Source: Devosia sp. Root413D1
GTDB lineage: Bacteria > Pseudomonadota > Alphaproteobacteria > Rhizobiales > Devosiaceae
Assembly (NCBI RefSeq): GCF_001425235.1
Contig: NZ_LMEA01000014.1
Location: 1-56,753, forward strand
Direction of reading: 5' to 3'
Length of the DNA: 56,753 nt
Shown: positions 40,211-47,564 of the stretch, piece by piece
Layout: every line of letters starts with the position of its first letter
How positions within the stretch are numbered: position 1 is the first letter of the stretch
The notes under the pieces: model-generated
Told to the model about the DNA's origin: nothing
What the model saw: only the letters and a program-made list of their open reading frames with translations
Database searches by the model: none
Position numbers and translations under genes: made by a program

Positions 40211-40861
40211 ATGCCTACCATCGTCTGCTTCGGCGACTCCAATACCTGGGGCTGCCCGCCCTTCGCCAATATCGCCCAGACGCCGGACCGGATCGTACCG
40301 GCGCGGCGCTGGGCCAATGTGCTGGGGCGCGAACTCGGGCCGGACAGCTGGATCGTCGAGGAGGGGCTCAGCGGCCGCACCACGGTGTTCGACGATCCGA
40401 TCGAGGGCGTGCACAAGAACGGCTCGCGCACGCTGATCCCGATCCTCGAATCGCATGCGCCGATGGACGTCTTGATCGTCATGCTGGGCACCAACGACTT
40501 CAAGGACCAGCTGTCGATCACCGCCTATAACTCGGCGCGCGGCACGCTGACGCTGATCCAGATGATCAAGGGGCACTTCGCCATGGTGGAGCATCCGCCC
40601 GAGGTGCTGGTGGTGACGCCGCCTGCCATCACCGAAGATGCCGAGCCGGCGATGTGGGGCGTCGGCCACCAGCGCTGCCGCGACCACGCGCATTATCTCG
40701 AGCAGGTGGCGCACCGCACCGGGTGCTTCCATTTCGACGCCAACAAGGTGGTGCGGGCCGGGATCGACGGCATCCACATGGATGAGGCGGCGCACGAAGT
40801 GCTCGGCAAAGCCCTGGCGGTGGAGGTGCGCGCCATCCTCTCGATGCGAAACCTGCGTTGA
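40211..40861 (+). CDS. SGNH/GDSL-family hydrolase (esterase-like)
   Basis: 216 residues. Block I is CFGDSNTWG with nucleophile Ser10; Block III is GTNDF with Asn95; the Asp186-His189 pair is in DGIHMDEAAHEVLG (Block V). No signal peptide is seen, so it acts inside the cell, perhaps as an acetyl-esterase on an imported acylated sugar. The ATG at 40211 has GAGGGA upstream; an earlier in-frame ATG at 40124 runs through the promoter. It heads operon G in front of the CUT2 binding protein. Confidence 0.82.
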   Translation: MPTIVCFGDSNTWGCPPFANIAQTPDRIVPARRWANVLGRELGPDSWIVEEGLSGRTTVFDDPIEGVHKNGSRTLIPILESHAPMDVLIVMLGTNDFKDQLSITAYNSARGTLTLIQMIKGHFAMVEHPPEVLVVTPPAITEDAEPAMWGVGHQRCRDHAHYLEQVAHRTGCFHFDANKVVRAGIDGIHMDEAAHEVLGKALAVEVRAILSMRNLR

Positions 40862-40972
40862 GTGCTTTACATCATACATATTATTTAATAGTCGTGGAGG
40901 GGAAGGCGCAGTGAGCGCCTCGCGGCAGGCGCGCGTCGGGAGGATGCGGGCCGTTGCCATTGGGAGGACATA
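40862..40972 (+). promoter_or_regulatory. AT-rich leader of the CUT2 binding-protein gene
   Basis: The patch 40866-40895 (TTTACATCATACATATTATT) is the most AT-rich stretch of this area and probably contains a promoter in addition to read-through from the esterase gene. A GGGAGGA ribosome site follows at about 40962. No clear palindrome is visible. Confidence 0.35.
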
Positions 40973-41965
40973 ATGAATTTGAGGAAACTGAGCGCGCTGG
41001 CGCTCGCCGCCATGGTTGGCGTAGGCTTGGCTGCCGCGACGCCGCTCGCTGCGCAGGCGCAGGAAGACGTGATCATCATGCTGGGCGGGCCGAGCTCGGA
41101 TCCGTTCTGGGGCGCGGTGCAGCAGGGTTTCGACCAGGCCACCAAGGATTACGGCGTCAAGACGCAGTGGACGGCGCCGGCTGATTTCAACGACATCGTG
41201 CCGGTGTATACCAAGATGTTCGAAGCGGCGATCGCCCGGAAGCCGGCCGCTATCGCGGTAGGCAACTTCTTTCCCGAGCCGACCGAGCCCTTGATCAAGC
41301 AGGCGGCGGCCGAGGGCATCCCGGTGATCATCATCAACTCGGGCGGGTTCAAGTACCAGGAGCTGGGCGCCATCGGCTTTATCGGTGAAGACAGCTACCA
41401 GATGGGCTACCAGGGCGGCAAAGTGGCGGTCGGGAAGGGCGTGAAGAACGGCCTCTGCATCAACCAGATCGCCGCCAACCCGGTGCTGGAGCAGCGCTGC
41501 CAGGGCTATATCGATGCTGTCACCGAGGCGGGCGGCAAGGCCAAGATGGTGATCCTCGCGTCGGAGGATATCGGCAACAGCCAGAAGGTGCAGGCCGCGG
41601 TCAGCGCCATGCTGATGCAGGACCAGACGATTGACGGCATCGTGACCTTGGGCGTGGCGGTGGGTGTCGATGCGCTGGAATCGGTCAAGCAGGTGCGCGC
41701 CACCGGCCGCGCTGTCGACTTGGGCACCATGGACCTCGGCAATGCCGTGCTCGAGGCGGTGGCCGCCGGCGAGATGAGCTTTGCCTCCGACCAGCAGCCG
41801 TTCCTGCAGGGCTATTACGGGGTGATGATCCCCTTGATGTACAACAAGTACAAGATGGCCCCCTCGGGCGTGATCAGCGTCGGCCCCTACATGGTGACGC
41901 AGGAAAACGCCGCCGCCGTGCTCGAGGTGAACAAGTCCATTCCGGGTTCGCGCGGCGCGAACTGA
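40973..41965 (+). CDS. CUT2 sugar ABC importer periplasmic binding protein (operon G)
   Basis: 330 residues. The signal peptide is MNLRKLSALALAAMVG with AAQAQED at the cleavage site (about 29). It then shows a Peripla_BP_4 fold: IIMLGGPSSDPFWGAVQQGF, IPVIIINSGG and SFASDQQPFLQGYYGV. It is a distant paralogue of the operon B binding protein (compare VLDQQPYLQGFMPV there), so the two may bind similar sugars. Strong Shine-Dalgarno. Confidence 0.9.
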   Translation: MNLRKLSALALAAMVGVGLAAATPLAAQAQEDVIIMLGGPSSDPFWGAVQQGFDQATKDYGVKTQWTAPADFNDIVPVYTKMFEAAIARKPAAIAVGNFFPEPTEPLIKQAAAEGIPVIIINSGGFKYQELGAIGFIGEDSYQMGYQGGKVAVGKGVKNGLCINQIAANPVLEQRCQGYIDAVTEAGGKAKMVILASEDIGNSQKVQAAVSAMLMQDQTIDGIVTLGVAVGVDALESVKQVRATGRAVDLGTMDLGNAVLEAVAAGEMSFASDQQPFLQGYYGVMIPLMYNKYKMAPSGVISVGPYMVTQENAAAVLEVNKSIPGSRGAN

Positions 41966-42008
41966 CCGGCAGGGCGGGGCGGGGGAGTTGGACGCAACCC
42001 CGCCCTTG

Positions 42009-42037
42009 GCTCCCCTCCCCCTTGAGGGGAGGGGAGC
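42009..42037 (+). terminator. Intercistronic hairpin after the binding-protein gene
   Basis: GCTCCCCTCCCC (42009-42020) and GGGGAGGGGAGC (42026-42037) form a 12-base perfect stem with a CTTGA loop, 44 bp past the binding-protein stop. Without a U-tract it likely acts as an mRNA stabiliser or partial attenuator, giving more binding protein than permease, as is common in ABC importer operons. Confidence 0.55.
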
Positions 42038-42097
42038 AGAGCCTCGCCTCATCTCCACGATCCGCGCTAGCCTTCGAACTCCGACGGACCTGATGAA

Positions 42098-43141
42098 ATG
42101 ACCACTGCCATGGAAACCACCATCGCCGATCCGCCTGCTCCTCCGACCCGTTTCGGGCTCCTGGAGCGCCTGCTCAGGATCGTGTGGATCGGGCCGCTGA
42201 TCGCGGCTCTAGTGATCTACATCTTCTTCGTCATCGTCGGCGGCGCCTCGGGGTTCTTTTCGATCCCCGGCACCGCCGGCTGGCTCAACACCGCGGCGGA
42301 GTTGGGGATCATCGCGCTGCCGGTGGGGCTGTTGATGATCTCGGGCGAGTTCGACCTTTCGACCGGCTCGGTGGTCGGCGCCGCTTCGATCATCGTGGCG
42401 CTGGGCACCGGGTTCTATGGGTTGCCGATCGAACTCACCATCGTCATGGCGCTGAGCCTCGGCGTCGGGGTCGGTTGCTTCAACGCGCTGCTGGTCAATG
42501 CCACCAAGCTCCCGAGCTTCATCGTGACGCTGGCCTCGAACTTCATCCTCGCCGGTACGGCGCTGGGGCTGAGCCGGCTGATCTCGGGCTCGTCCAACGT
42601 CTCGCTGAAAGATGCCGGCTGGGCCGAGGCGGTGCTGGGCTCAAAATGGATGTTCTTCAACGTTTCGGTGCTCTGGTACCTCGTCGCCGCCATCCTCGCC
42701 GCCTGGGTGCTGAAGCAGACCCGCTTCGGCAACTGGATCTTTGCCACCGGCGGCAACCCCGATGCGGCACGCCGGGCCGGTGTGCCGGTGGCGCGGGTCA
42801 AGCTCATCCTCTTCATCTGGACGGCCGTGTCGGCGGCATTCGTCGGCATCATGTCGGCGGTGATGTACAACCAGGGCAACGCCGCCTCGGGGCAGGGCTA
42901 TGTGTTCCAGACCGCCATCGCCGCGGTCATCGGCGGGGTGCTGCTGCAGGGCGGCTTCGGCTCGGTGATCGGCATCGTGCTCGGCACCTTCATCTACGGC
43001 ATCGTCAGCCTCGGGCTGTTCTACACCGGCTGGCCCACCGACTGGCTGGCCACCTTTATCGGCGGGTTGCTGGTCATTGCGGTGCTCACCAACAACCTGA
43101 TCCGCGAGCTGGCGCTGAACCGGGGAAAGAAGAAACTCTGA
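42098..43141 (+). CDS. CUT2 sugar ABC importer permease (operon G)
   Basis: 347 residues, RbsC-like. The N-terminus is METTIADPPAPPTRFG, then helix WIGPLIAALVIYIFFVIVGG. The conserved ISGEFDLSTGSVVGAASI segment and C-terminal IAAVIGGVLLQGGFGSVIG are family hallmarks. Its stop overlaps the ATPase start by one base (TGATG). The start ATG at 42098 is followed by a second in-frame ATG at 42110. Confidence 0.88.
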   Translation: MTTAMETTIADPPAPPTRFGLLERLLRIVWIGPLIAALVIYIFFVIVGGASGFFSIPGTAGWLNTAAELGIIALPVGLLMISGEFDLSTGSVVGAASIIVALGTGFYGLPIELTIVMALSLGVGVGCFNALLVNATKLPSFIVTLASNFILAGTALGLSRLISGSSNVSLKDAGWAEAVLGSKWMFFNVSVLWYLVAAILAAWVLKQTRFGNWIFATGGNPDAARRAGVPVARVKLILFIWTAVSAAFVGIMSAVMYNQGNAASGQGYVFQTAIAAVIGGVLLQGGFGSVIGIVLGTFIYGIVSLGLFYTGWPTDWLATFIGGLLVIAVLTNNLIRELALNRGKKKL

Positions 43142-43908
43142 TGACCGCGCTCATGACGCTCGAAGGCGTCACCCGCACCTTCGGCAACAATATCGCCCTC
43201 AACGACGTCAGCCTTGAAGCGCATCCAGGCGAGGTGCATTGCCTGCTCGGCGACAATGGCGCCGGTAAGTCGACGCTGATCAAGATCATGTCGGGGGTGA
43301 CGCCGCCGACCATCGGGACGCTGACCTTCGACGGCAAGCCGGTGAGCTTCCGCTCGCCACGCGACGCGCAGGCCCATGGCATCGGCACCGTGCACCAGGA
43401 TGTGGGCTCGATCCCGCTGATCTCGGTGGCGCGCAACTTCTTTCTCGGGAACGAGCCGACCAAGGGTTTTGGGCCGTTCCGGCGGCTCGACCATCAGACG
43501 GCGAACCGCATCGCGCTCGAGCAGATTCGGCAGATGGGAATCCGCCGCATCGGTGATGCCGAGCAACTGGTCGGCACCATGTCGGGCGGCGAGCGGCAGG
43601 CGCTTGCCATCGCCCGGGCGCTCTACTTCGGGGCGAAGCTCCTGATCCTCGACGAGCCCACGGCGGCCTTGGGGGTGAAGGAAAGCAAGATCGTCATCGA
43701 CCTGATCAAGCAGGCGCGCGAGCAGGGCATTGCGCTGGTGTTCATCACCCACAATGCGACGCATGCGCTGAGCGTCGGCGACCGCTTCACCGTGCTGATC
43801 CAGGGCCGGGTCGCCAGCCAGTTCAGGAGCGGCGAGAAGAGCCGCGAAGAGGTGCTCAACCTGATGGCTGGTGGCGAAGCGTTCGATGCCGTGGGGCATG
43901 GGGATTGA
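43141..43908 (+). CDS. CUT2 sugar ABC importer ATPase, single-domain (operon G)
   Basis: 255 residues, the same length as the operon B ATPase. Walker A GDNGAGKST, signature MSGGERQ and Walker B LLILDEPTAALGVKES. Like its paralogue it has one domain instead of the usual tandem pair. Together with the binding protein and permease it completes a transporter. The C-terminus is short and lacks a regulatory domain. Confidence 0.88.
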   Translation: MTALMTLEGVTRTFGNNIALNDVSLEAHPGEVHCLLGDNGAGKSTLIKIMSGVTPPTIGTLTFDGKPVSFRSPRDAQAHGIGTVHQDVGSIPLISVARNFFLGNEPTKGFGPFRRLDHQTANRIALEQIRQMGIRRIGDAEQLVGTMSGGERQALAIARALYFGAKLLILDEPTAALGVKESKIVIDLIKQAREQGIALVFITHNATHALSVGDRFTVLIQGRVASQFRSGEKSREEVLNLMAGGEAFDAVGHGD

Positions 43909-43981
43909 TGACGACTAGGGCCGAGCGTGGGGCCACCCCCCCCCCAGCGACGCTAGTTCGCTTCGCTCACAAGCTTTGCTG

Positions 43982-44057
43982 CCCTCCCCACAAGGGGGAG
44001 GGAGAGGCGAGAACCGAGTACGTGCAGCTAGCGTCTCCCTCCCCCTTGTGGGGAGGG
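43982..44057. repeat. Perfect 24-base inverted repeat
   Basis: 43982-44005 (CCCTCCCCACAAGGGGGAGG...) and 44034-44057 are perfect inverted arms, each with an internal CCCC-ACAAG-GGGG hairpin. It lies in the 202-bp gap between ATPase and serine hydrolase genes. The poly-C run at 43935-43946 adjoins it. Confidence 0.75.
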
Positions 44058-44110
44058 ATCAAGGGTGGGGGTGGGGAGCCACCAGAGGAACGGGTTAGGC
44101 GGGGGAGCCA

Positions 44111-45274
44111 ATGAACTATCAATCGCAGTCGGCGCCGGTCATGGGGTATGTGGCGCCGGGCTTTGAGGCGGTGGCGGAGGAGTTTGCGCGCAACTTCACG
44201 GTGCGCGGCGATGTCGGGGCGGCGTTCGCGGCGGTGCATAGGGGGACGCTCGTCGTCGACCTCTGGGGCGGCATGGCGGCGCCGGGGCGGCCGTGGCAGG
44301 CCGATACGCTGCAGGTGATCTATTCGGGCACCAAGGGGCTGTTCGCCGGGTGCGTGCTGAAGCTGGTAGAACGCGAGCAGCTCGATTTGAACGCACCGGT
44401 GGCAAAGTACTGGCCGGAATTCGCGCAGAACGGCAAGGCCCGGGTGCTGGTGCGGCATGTCACCTCGCACTCGGCCGGCCTGCCGGGGATCGCGACGTCG
44501 CTGCGCGCCGCCGACTACACCGACTACGCCCGCATGGAAGCGCTGCTGGCGGCGCAACCGCTGGCCGCCGACCCGAACGCCTTCCACTGCTACCATGCGG
44601 TGACCATCGGCTGGCTGGTGGGCGCTTTGGTGCGGCGTGTCGACGGGCGGACGCTGGGCCGGTTCTTCGCCGAGGAGATCGCGACGCCGCTGGGGCTCGA
44701 TGCCTATATCGGGCTGCCCGAGGCGCTGGAGCCGCGGGTGGGGCGGATCGAGGTGGGGCCGGGCATGCTGCCCTACGATGAGGCGTTCGGGCCGGAGCAG
44801 CGGGCCGACCCGGTGTTTCATTCGATCTGGGGTAACCCGCCGCTGTTCCCCGAGGATCTCCCCTGGAACACTCGCGCCTACCACGCGGCCGAGATCGGCG
44901 GCGCCGGCGGCATCGCCACGGCGCGGGCCATGGCGCGCTATTATGGCTGCATGGCGCAGGGCGGCAGCATCGATGGGGTCGAGATCCTGAAGCCCGAGAC
45001 AGTCGCGCTGGGGCGGGCCGAACAGAGCCGGTTCATGGACCCCTATATCGCCGAAGCCATGGCGTTCGGCGTCGGCTGGGCGCTGCAGACGCCGCAAGGC
45101 CGCTTCGGTCCGGCCCCCGACGCGTTCGGCCATTCCGGCGCAGGTGGCTCGATCCATGCGGGGTGGCCGACCGAGCAGATGGGGTTCAGCTACACCATGA
45201 ACCAGATGCGCGGGGACCCGGAGGATCTCAGGTCACGGCATGTGCTGAAGCGGTTGTATGAGATTGTGAGGTAG
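44111..45274 (+). CDS. Serine hydrolase, class C beta-lactamase/EstB family
   Basis: 387 residues with no signal peptide. The nucleophile motif SxxK is Ser72-Gly-Thr-Lys75 (YSGTKGLF). The second catalytic element is Tyr161 in HCYHAVTIG (YxN-like, Ala instead of Asn). The third box is HSGAGGS near residue 340, in place of KTG. This pattern fits EstB-like carboxylesterases rather than true beta-lactamases. It acts in the cytoplasm, possibly removing an ester from an imported substrate. The GGGGGAG ribosome site precedes the ATG at 44111. It is separated from the CUT2 genes by a repeat, so co-transcription is uncertain. Confidence 0.85.
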   Translation: MNYQSQSAPVMGYVAPGFEAVAEEFARNFTVRGDVGAAFAAVHRGTLVVDLWGGMAAPGRPWQADTLQVIYSGTKGLFAGCVLKLVEREQLDLNAPVAKYWPEFAQNGKARVLVRHVTSHSAGLPGIATSLRAADYTDYARMEALLAAQPLAADPNAFHCYHAVTIGWLVGALVRRVDGRTLGRFFAEEIATPLGLDAYIGLPEALEPRVGRIEVGPGMLPYDEAFGPEQRADPVFHSIWGNPPLFPEDLPWNTRAYHAAEIGGAGGIATARAMARYYGCMAQGGSIDGVEILKPETVALGRAEQSRFMDPYIAEAMAFGVGWALQTPQGRFGPAPDAFGHSGAGGSIHAGWPTEQMGFSYTMNQMRGDPEDLRSRHVLKRLYEIVR

Positions 45275-45285
45275 GGAGAGGCGGA

Positions 45286-45606
45286 CTAACTTATCACCAA
45301 CCGCGAAATCCGCCCACCCGTAAGCGTGAACGCCATGGTCCCTTCGCCGTTGTAGCCGTTGCCGCTGACCGCCAGCCGCACCCGGTACGCATCGGCCCCA
45401 CTGGGCTCGACCTCGAGCAGCCGGAACTTCGACTGCACGCCGATATTGTCCGTCTCGTTCCAGCTGGCGATGCCGTCGCGACCGGTGAAGTCGCGGCCCC
45501 AGTCGCTGAGGAAGGCATCCGGAGTGAAGGCTTCCAGGAAGGCGGCGGTGTCGCCGGCATTGGTGGCGGCGATGAAGCGCTGGATGACGGGCGGGGTGGT
45601 GCTCAT
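45286..45606 (-). CDS. SnoaL/NTF2-like small protein
   Basis: 106 residues. It shows the cone-shaped NTF2/SnoaL pattern: IQRFIAATNAGDTAAFLEAFTPDAFLSDWGRDFTGRDGI, then beta strands ending in TLTGGRISRLVIS. Such proteins can be isomerases, dehydratases or non-catalytic binding domains; the central Asp (DWGRDF) is compatible with catalysis, but no function can be named. It is convergent with the serine hydrolase (11 bp apart). The ATG at 45606 fits the domain start. Confidence 0.72.
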   Translation of the reverse strand: MSTTPPVIQRFIAATNAGDTAAFLEAFTPDAFLSDWGRDFTGRDGIASWNETDNIGVQSKFRLLEVEPSGADAYRVRLAVSGNGYNGEGTMAFTLTGGRISRLVIS

Positions 45607-45700
45607 GCGAGGGCTCCGGGCGGGTATGCTGGATTTGTAGCGCCCGGCGTTGGTGAGCGACAGGCCAGTCGTGCGACGGGCTGGCCGTCTGCGTCGGCGT

Positions 45701-45846
45701 GCTTGGCGCCCCTCACCCTGACCCTCTCCCCAGAGGGGCGAGGGGACGCACTTTGTACCGCCGGTGCCACAACGCGCCCTCGCCCCTCTGGGGAGAGGGC
45801 AGCGGATGAGGCCAAAGGCCTCACCGCGGGGTGAGGGGCGCCAAGC
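45701..45846. repeat. Palindromic element, inverted copy of 37585-37729
   Basis: GCTTGGCGCCCCTCACC (45701-45717) and its exact inverse (45830-45846) bound the element. The same outer arms and CTCTCCCCAGAGGGGCGAGGG core occur at 37585-37729 with the inner halves reversed. These two are the clearest pair of full-length copies of one element family in the window. Confidence 0.8.
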
Positions 45847-45876
45847 GCACCGGCCTCGCACCACACCCCCATAACC

Positions 45877-45891
45877 GACCGACCGTCGGTC
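45877..45891. promoter_or_regulatory. TetR-type palindrome without a TetR gene nearby
   Basis: GACCGAC (45877-45883), C, GTCGGTC (45885-45891): perfect 7-base arms. ACCGACCG/CGGTCGGT is a frequent core of TetR/AcrR operators, which usually sit beside the regulator gene. Here no TetR gene lies within the window. The site is 222 bp before the operon H start. Confidence 0.4.
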
Positions 45892-45971
45892 CCAAATCCC
45901 TACGACTTTTTGCGCAACGGCGAGTCCCAGCGTGCCGCTTGACCGGGTGTCGCTACCCGTGTCATCGTTCA

Positions 45972-46001
45972 GCCTATGGATAGGCGTTCAACATAGTGAA
46001 C
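45972..46001. promoter_or_regulatory. IclR-type operator candidates before operon H
   Basis: GCCTATGGATAGGC (45972-45985) is a perfect 6-base-arm dyad. It is immediately followed by GTTCAACATAGTGAAC (45986-46001), a 5-base-arm dyad of IclR type. The right half ATAGTGAACG is identical to that of the site at 10922-10936 upstream of the IclR-led operon A. It lies 112-141 bp before the GTG start at 46113. Confidence 0.5.
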
Positions 46002-46112
46002 GACGGCGCACAAGACGCCGGCCACGAAGTCTCGCCTGTCCCCGACCGATCATCACGCCTCCCGATGCCCGGGAAGCGATGACCCGCTCGTGTTCCTTGG
46101 GAGGAAAACAAC

Positions 46113-47462
46113 GTGTCCAAGACCACCCTAACGCAGTTCACGCCCAGCCGGCGTGCTGTTCTTGCCGGTCTCGCCGCCTCGCCGTTCGCGCTTGCCGCCG
46201 GCAGCCATTTCGCTATGGCGCAGCCGACCAGCGGCACGCTGTCGATCGGCATTCTCGATTGGGCCGAAACCGGCATCAAGCCGGTGTTTGCCGCCTATGA
46301 GGCCGCCCGTCCGGGCGTCAAGATCGACTACTCGATCCTGCCCGGCGATGGCCCGGGCCTGCGCCAGGCGCTGCTGTCGCGCCGCCTCGCCAACAAGCTG
46401 CCCGATATCACCTACCTGGCCGATATCTTCGCCACGCAGTTCGCCAATGCGCAGGTCACCGCCGACATGCGGCCGTTCCTGACCTCGGGCGGCCCGATCA
46501 CCATGACCTCGCTCGCGAAGCCCTTCCTCGACCAGTACCTGGTCACCTCGGGCCCGAACAAGGACGGCATTTTCGGCCTGCCGATCGGCGCCGATACCGT
46601 GGTGCTCTACTACAACAAGAAGCACTTCGACGACGCCGGCATCCCGTACCCGAACGACGACTGGACGTTTGAAAAGCAGATCGAGGTCGCGACCCAGCTG
46701 ACCCAGAAGAACGGCAACGTCACCACCCGTTACGGCCTCGCCGCCTCGGTGCCGTGGCACGCCACCTACGTGCCGGGCATCGAAGCCTTCGGCGATACGC
46801 TGCTCGACGAAAACAACATGTACAAGCTGCAGACCGAAGCGGCGATCAAGGTCTTCACCATGTACTGGGACCAGGTGAAGGCCGGCATCATCGCCTCCTC
46901 GCCGCAGCAGACCCAGCTCGGCGGCGGCTACCAGGCCTTCGGCGCCGGCACGGTGTCGATGCTGCAGTCGGTGCGGGCGCTGACCCCGCTGATCCGCTCG
47001 GTCACCACCGACGATTGGGATGTGGCGCTCGAGCCCAAGATCAACGGCGTGCGCAAGACCGGCATGGGCTCGATCGCCCAGGCAATCACCCCGCAGGGCA
47101 TGGCGAACAACCAGGAGCTCGCCTACGACTACCTCAACTGGTTCTATTCCGAAGACGGCGGCATGAAGATCCTTGCCGCGGGCTACGGCACGGTGCCGCC
47201 GGTCGAGGCGCTCTACAACAGCCCGATCTGGACCGAACTGCCGGGCCCACCCTACGACAACCGCGTGTTCGCCGAGTCCATCCAATATGGCGCGATGAAC
47301 CCGACTTCGATCCCGGCCGACGTGCAGGTGGTGGTCGATACCGAACTGGCGAAAGCCGAAGAGTCGGTCGTCCTTAACAACGTCCCGGTGGCCGACGCGC
47401 TGAAGGCCGCCGAGGCGGTGATCAACGAGGCGATGGCCCGCGTTCTGGCCGCTGGCGGCTGA
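46113..47462 (+). CDS. CUT1 sugar ABC importer periplasmic binding protein (operon H), Tat-like signal
   Basis: 449 residues, SBP_bac_1. The N-terminus has PSRRAVLAGLAASPFALAAG and then SHFAMAQP, a twin-arginine-like signal with cleavage near residue 36, unlike the Sec signal of the operon C protein. The mature part begins GTLSIGILDWAETGIKP. TVVLYYNKKHFDDAGIPYPNDDWTFE is a typical central motif. The start is GTG at 46113 with GGGAGGA 7 bases upstream. It is the first gene of operon H and binds its unknown sugar. Confidence 0.88.
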   Translation: MSKTTLTQFTPSRRAVLAGLAASPFALAAGSHFAMAQPTSGTLSIGILDWAETGIKPVFAAYEAARPGVKIDYSILPGDGPGLRQALLSRRLANKLPDITYLADIFATQFANAQVTADMRPFLTSGGPITMTSLAKPFLDQYLVTSGPNKDGIFGLPIGADTVVLYYNKKHFDDAGIPYPNDDWTFEKQIEVATQLTQKNGNVTTRYGLAASVPWHATYVPGIEAFGDTLLDENNMYKLQTEAAIKVFTMYWDQVKAGIIASSPQQTQLGGGYQAFGAGTVSMLQSVRALTPLIRSVTTDDWDVALEPKINGVRKTGMGSIAQAITPQGMANNQELAYDYLNWFYSEDGGMKILAAGYGTVPPVEALYNSPIWTELPGPPYDNRVFAESIQYGAMNPTSIPADVQVVVDTELAKAEESVVLNNVPVADALKAAEAVINEAMARVLAAGG

Positions 47463-47477
47463 TCACCGACAAGACAT

Positions 47478-47538
47478 GCCGCCGCACTCCTTCAGCGGCG
47501 GCAATCAGGAACCGGCTGTGTCCTCCCGCAGCCGGTTC
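47478..47538 (+). terminator. Two consecutive hairpins between binding protein and permease genes
   Basis: GCCGCCGC (47478-47485) pairs with GCGGCGGC (47495-47502). GAACCGGCTG (47509-47518) pairs with CAGCCGGTTC (47529-47538), both perfect. There is no U-tract. Such hairpins after a binding-protein gene typically hold back decay or attenuate transcription into the permease genes. A third-party terminator role is less likely because the operon clearly continues. Confidence 0.6.
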
Positions 47539-47564
47539 TCCTTTCCACAACGGGATCGACCCTT

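Larger units (their letters stand above)
45607..46112. other. Gap upstream of operon H with repeat and two operator candidates
   Basis: This 506-bp stretch has no credible gene. From left to right it contains the dispersed palindrome at 45701-45846, the TetR-style dyad at 45877-45891, the IclR-style dyads at 45972-46001 and the leader of the first gene of operon H, with GGGAGGAAAAC as Shine-Dalgarno. A promoter is most likely between 45890 and 46050, but no good -35/-10 pair is visible. Confidence 0.6.

Noticed and set aside
44111-45274. True beta-lactamase (resistance) assignment for the serine hydrolase
   Set aside because: No export signal, YHA instead of YxN and HSG instead of KTG; the EstB-type esterase pattern fits better.
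5152-45846. CRISPR array from the many repeated sequences
   Set aside because: The repeats are large scattered palindromes, one per gap, not short direct repeats with regular spacers.
47478-47538. Intrinsic terminator ending a one-gene unit at 46113-47462
   Set aside because: No U-tract, and the permease genes that must work with this binding protein follow directly.
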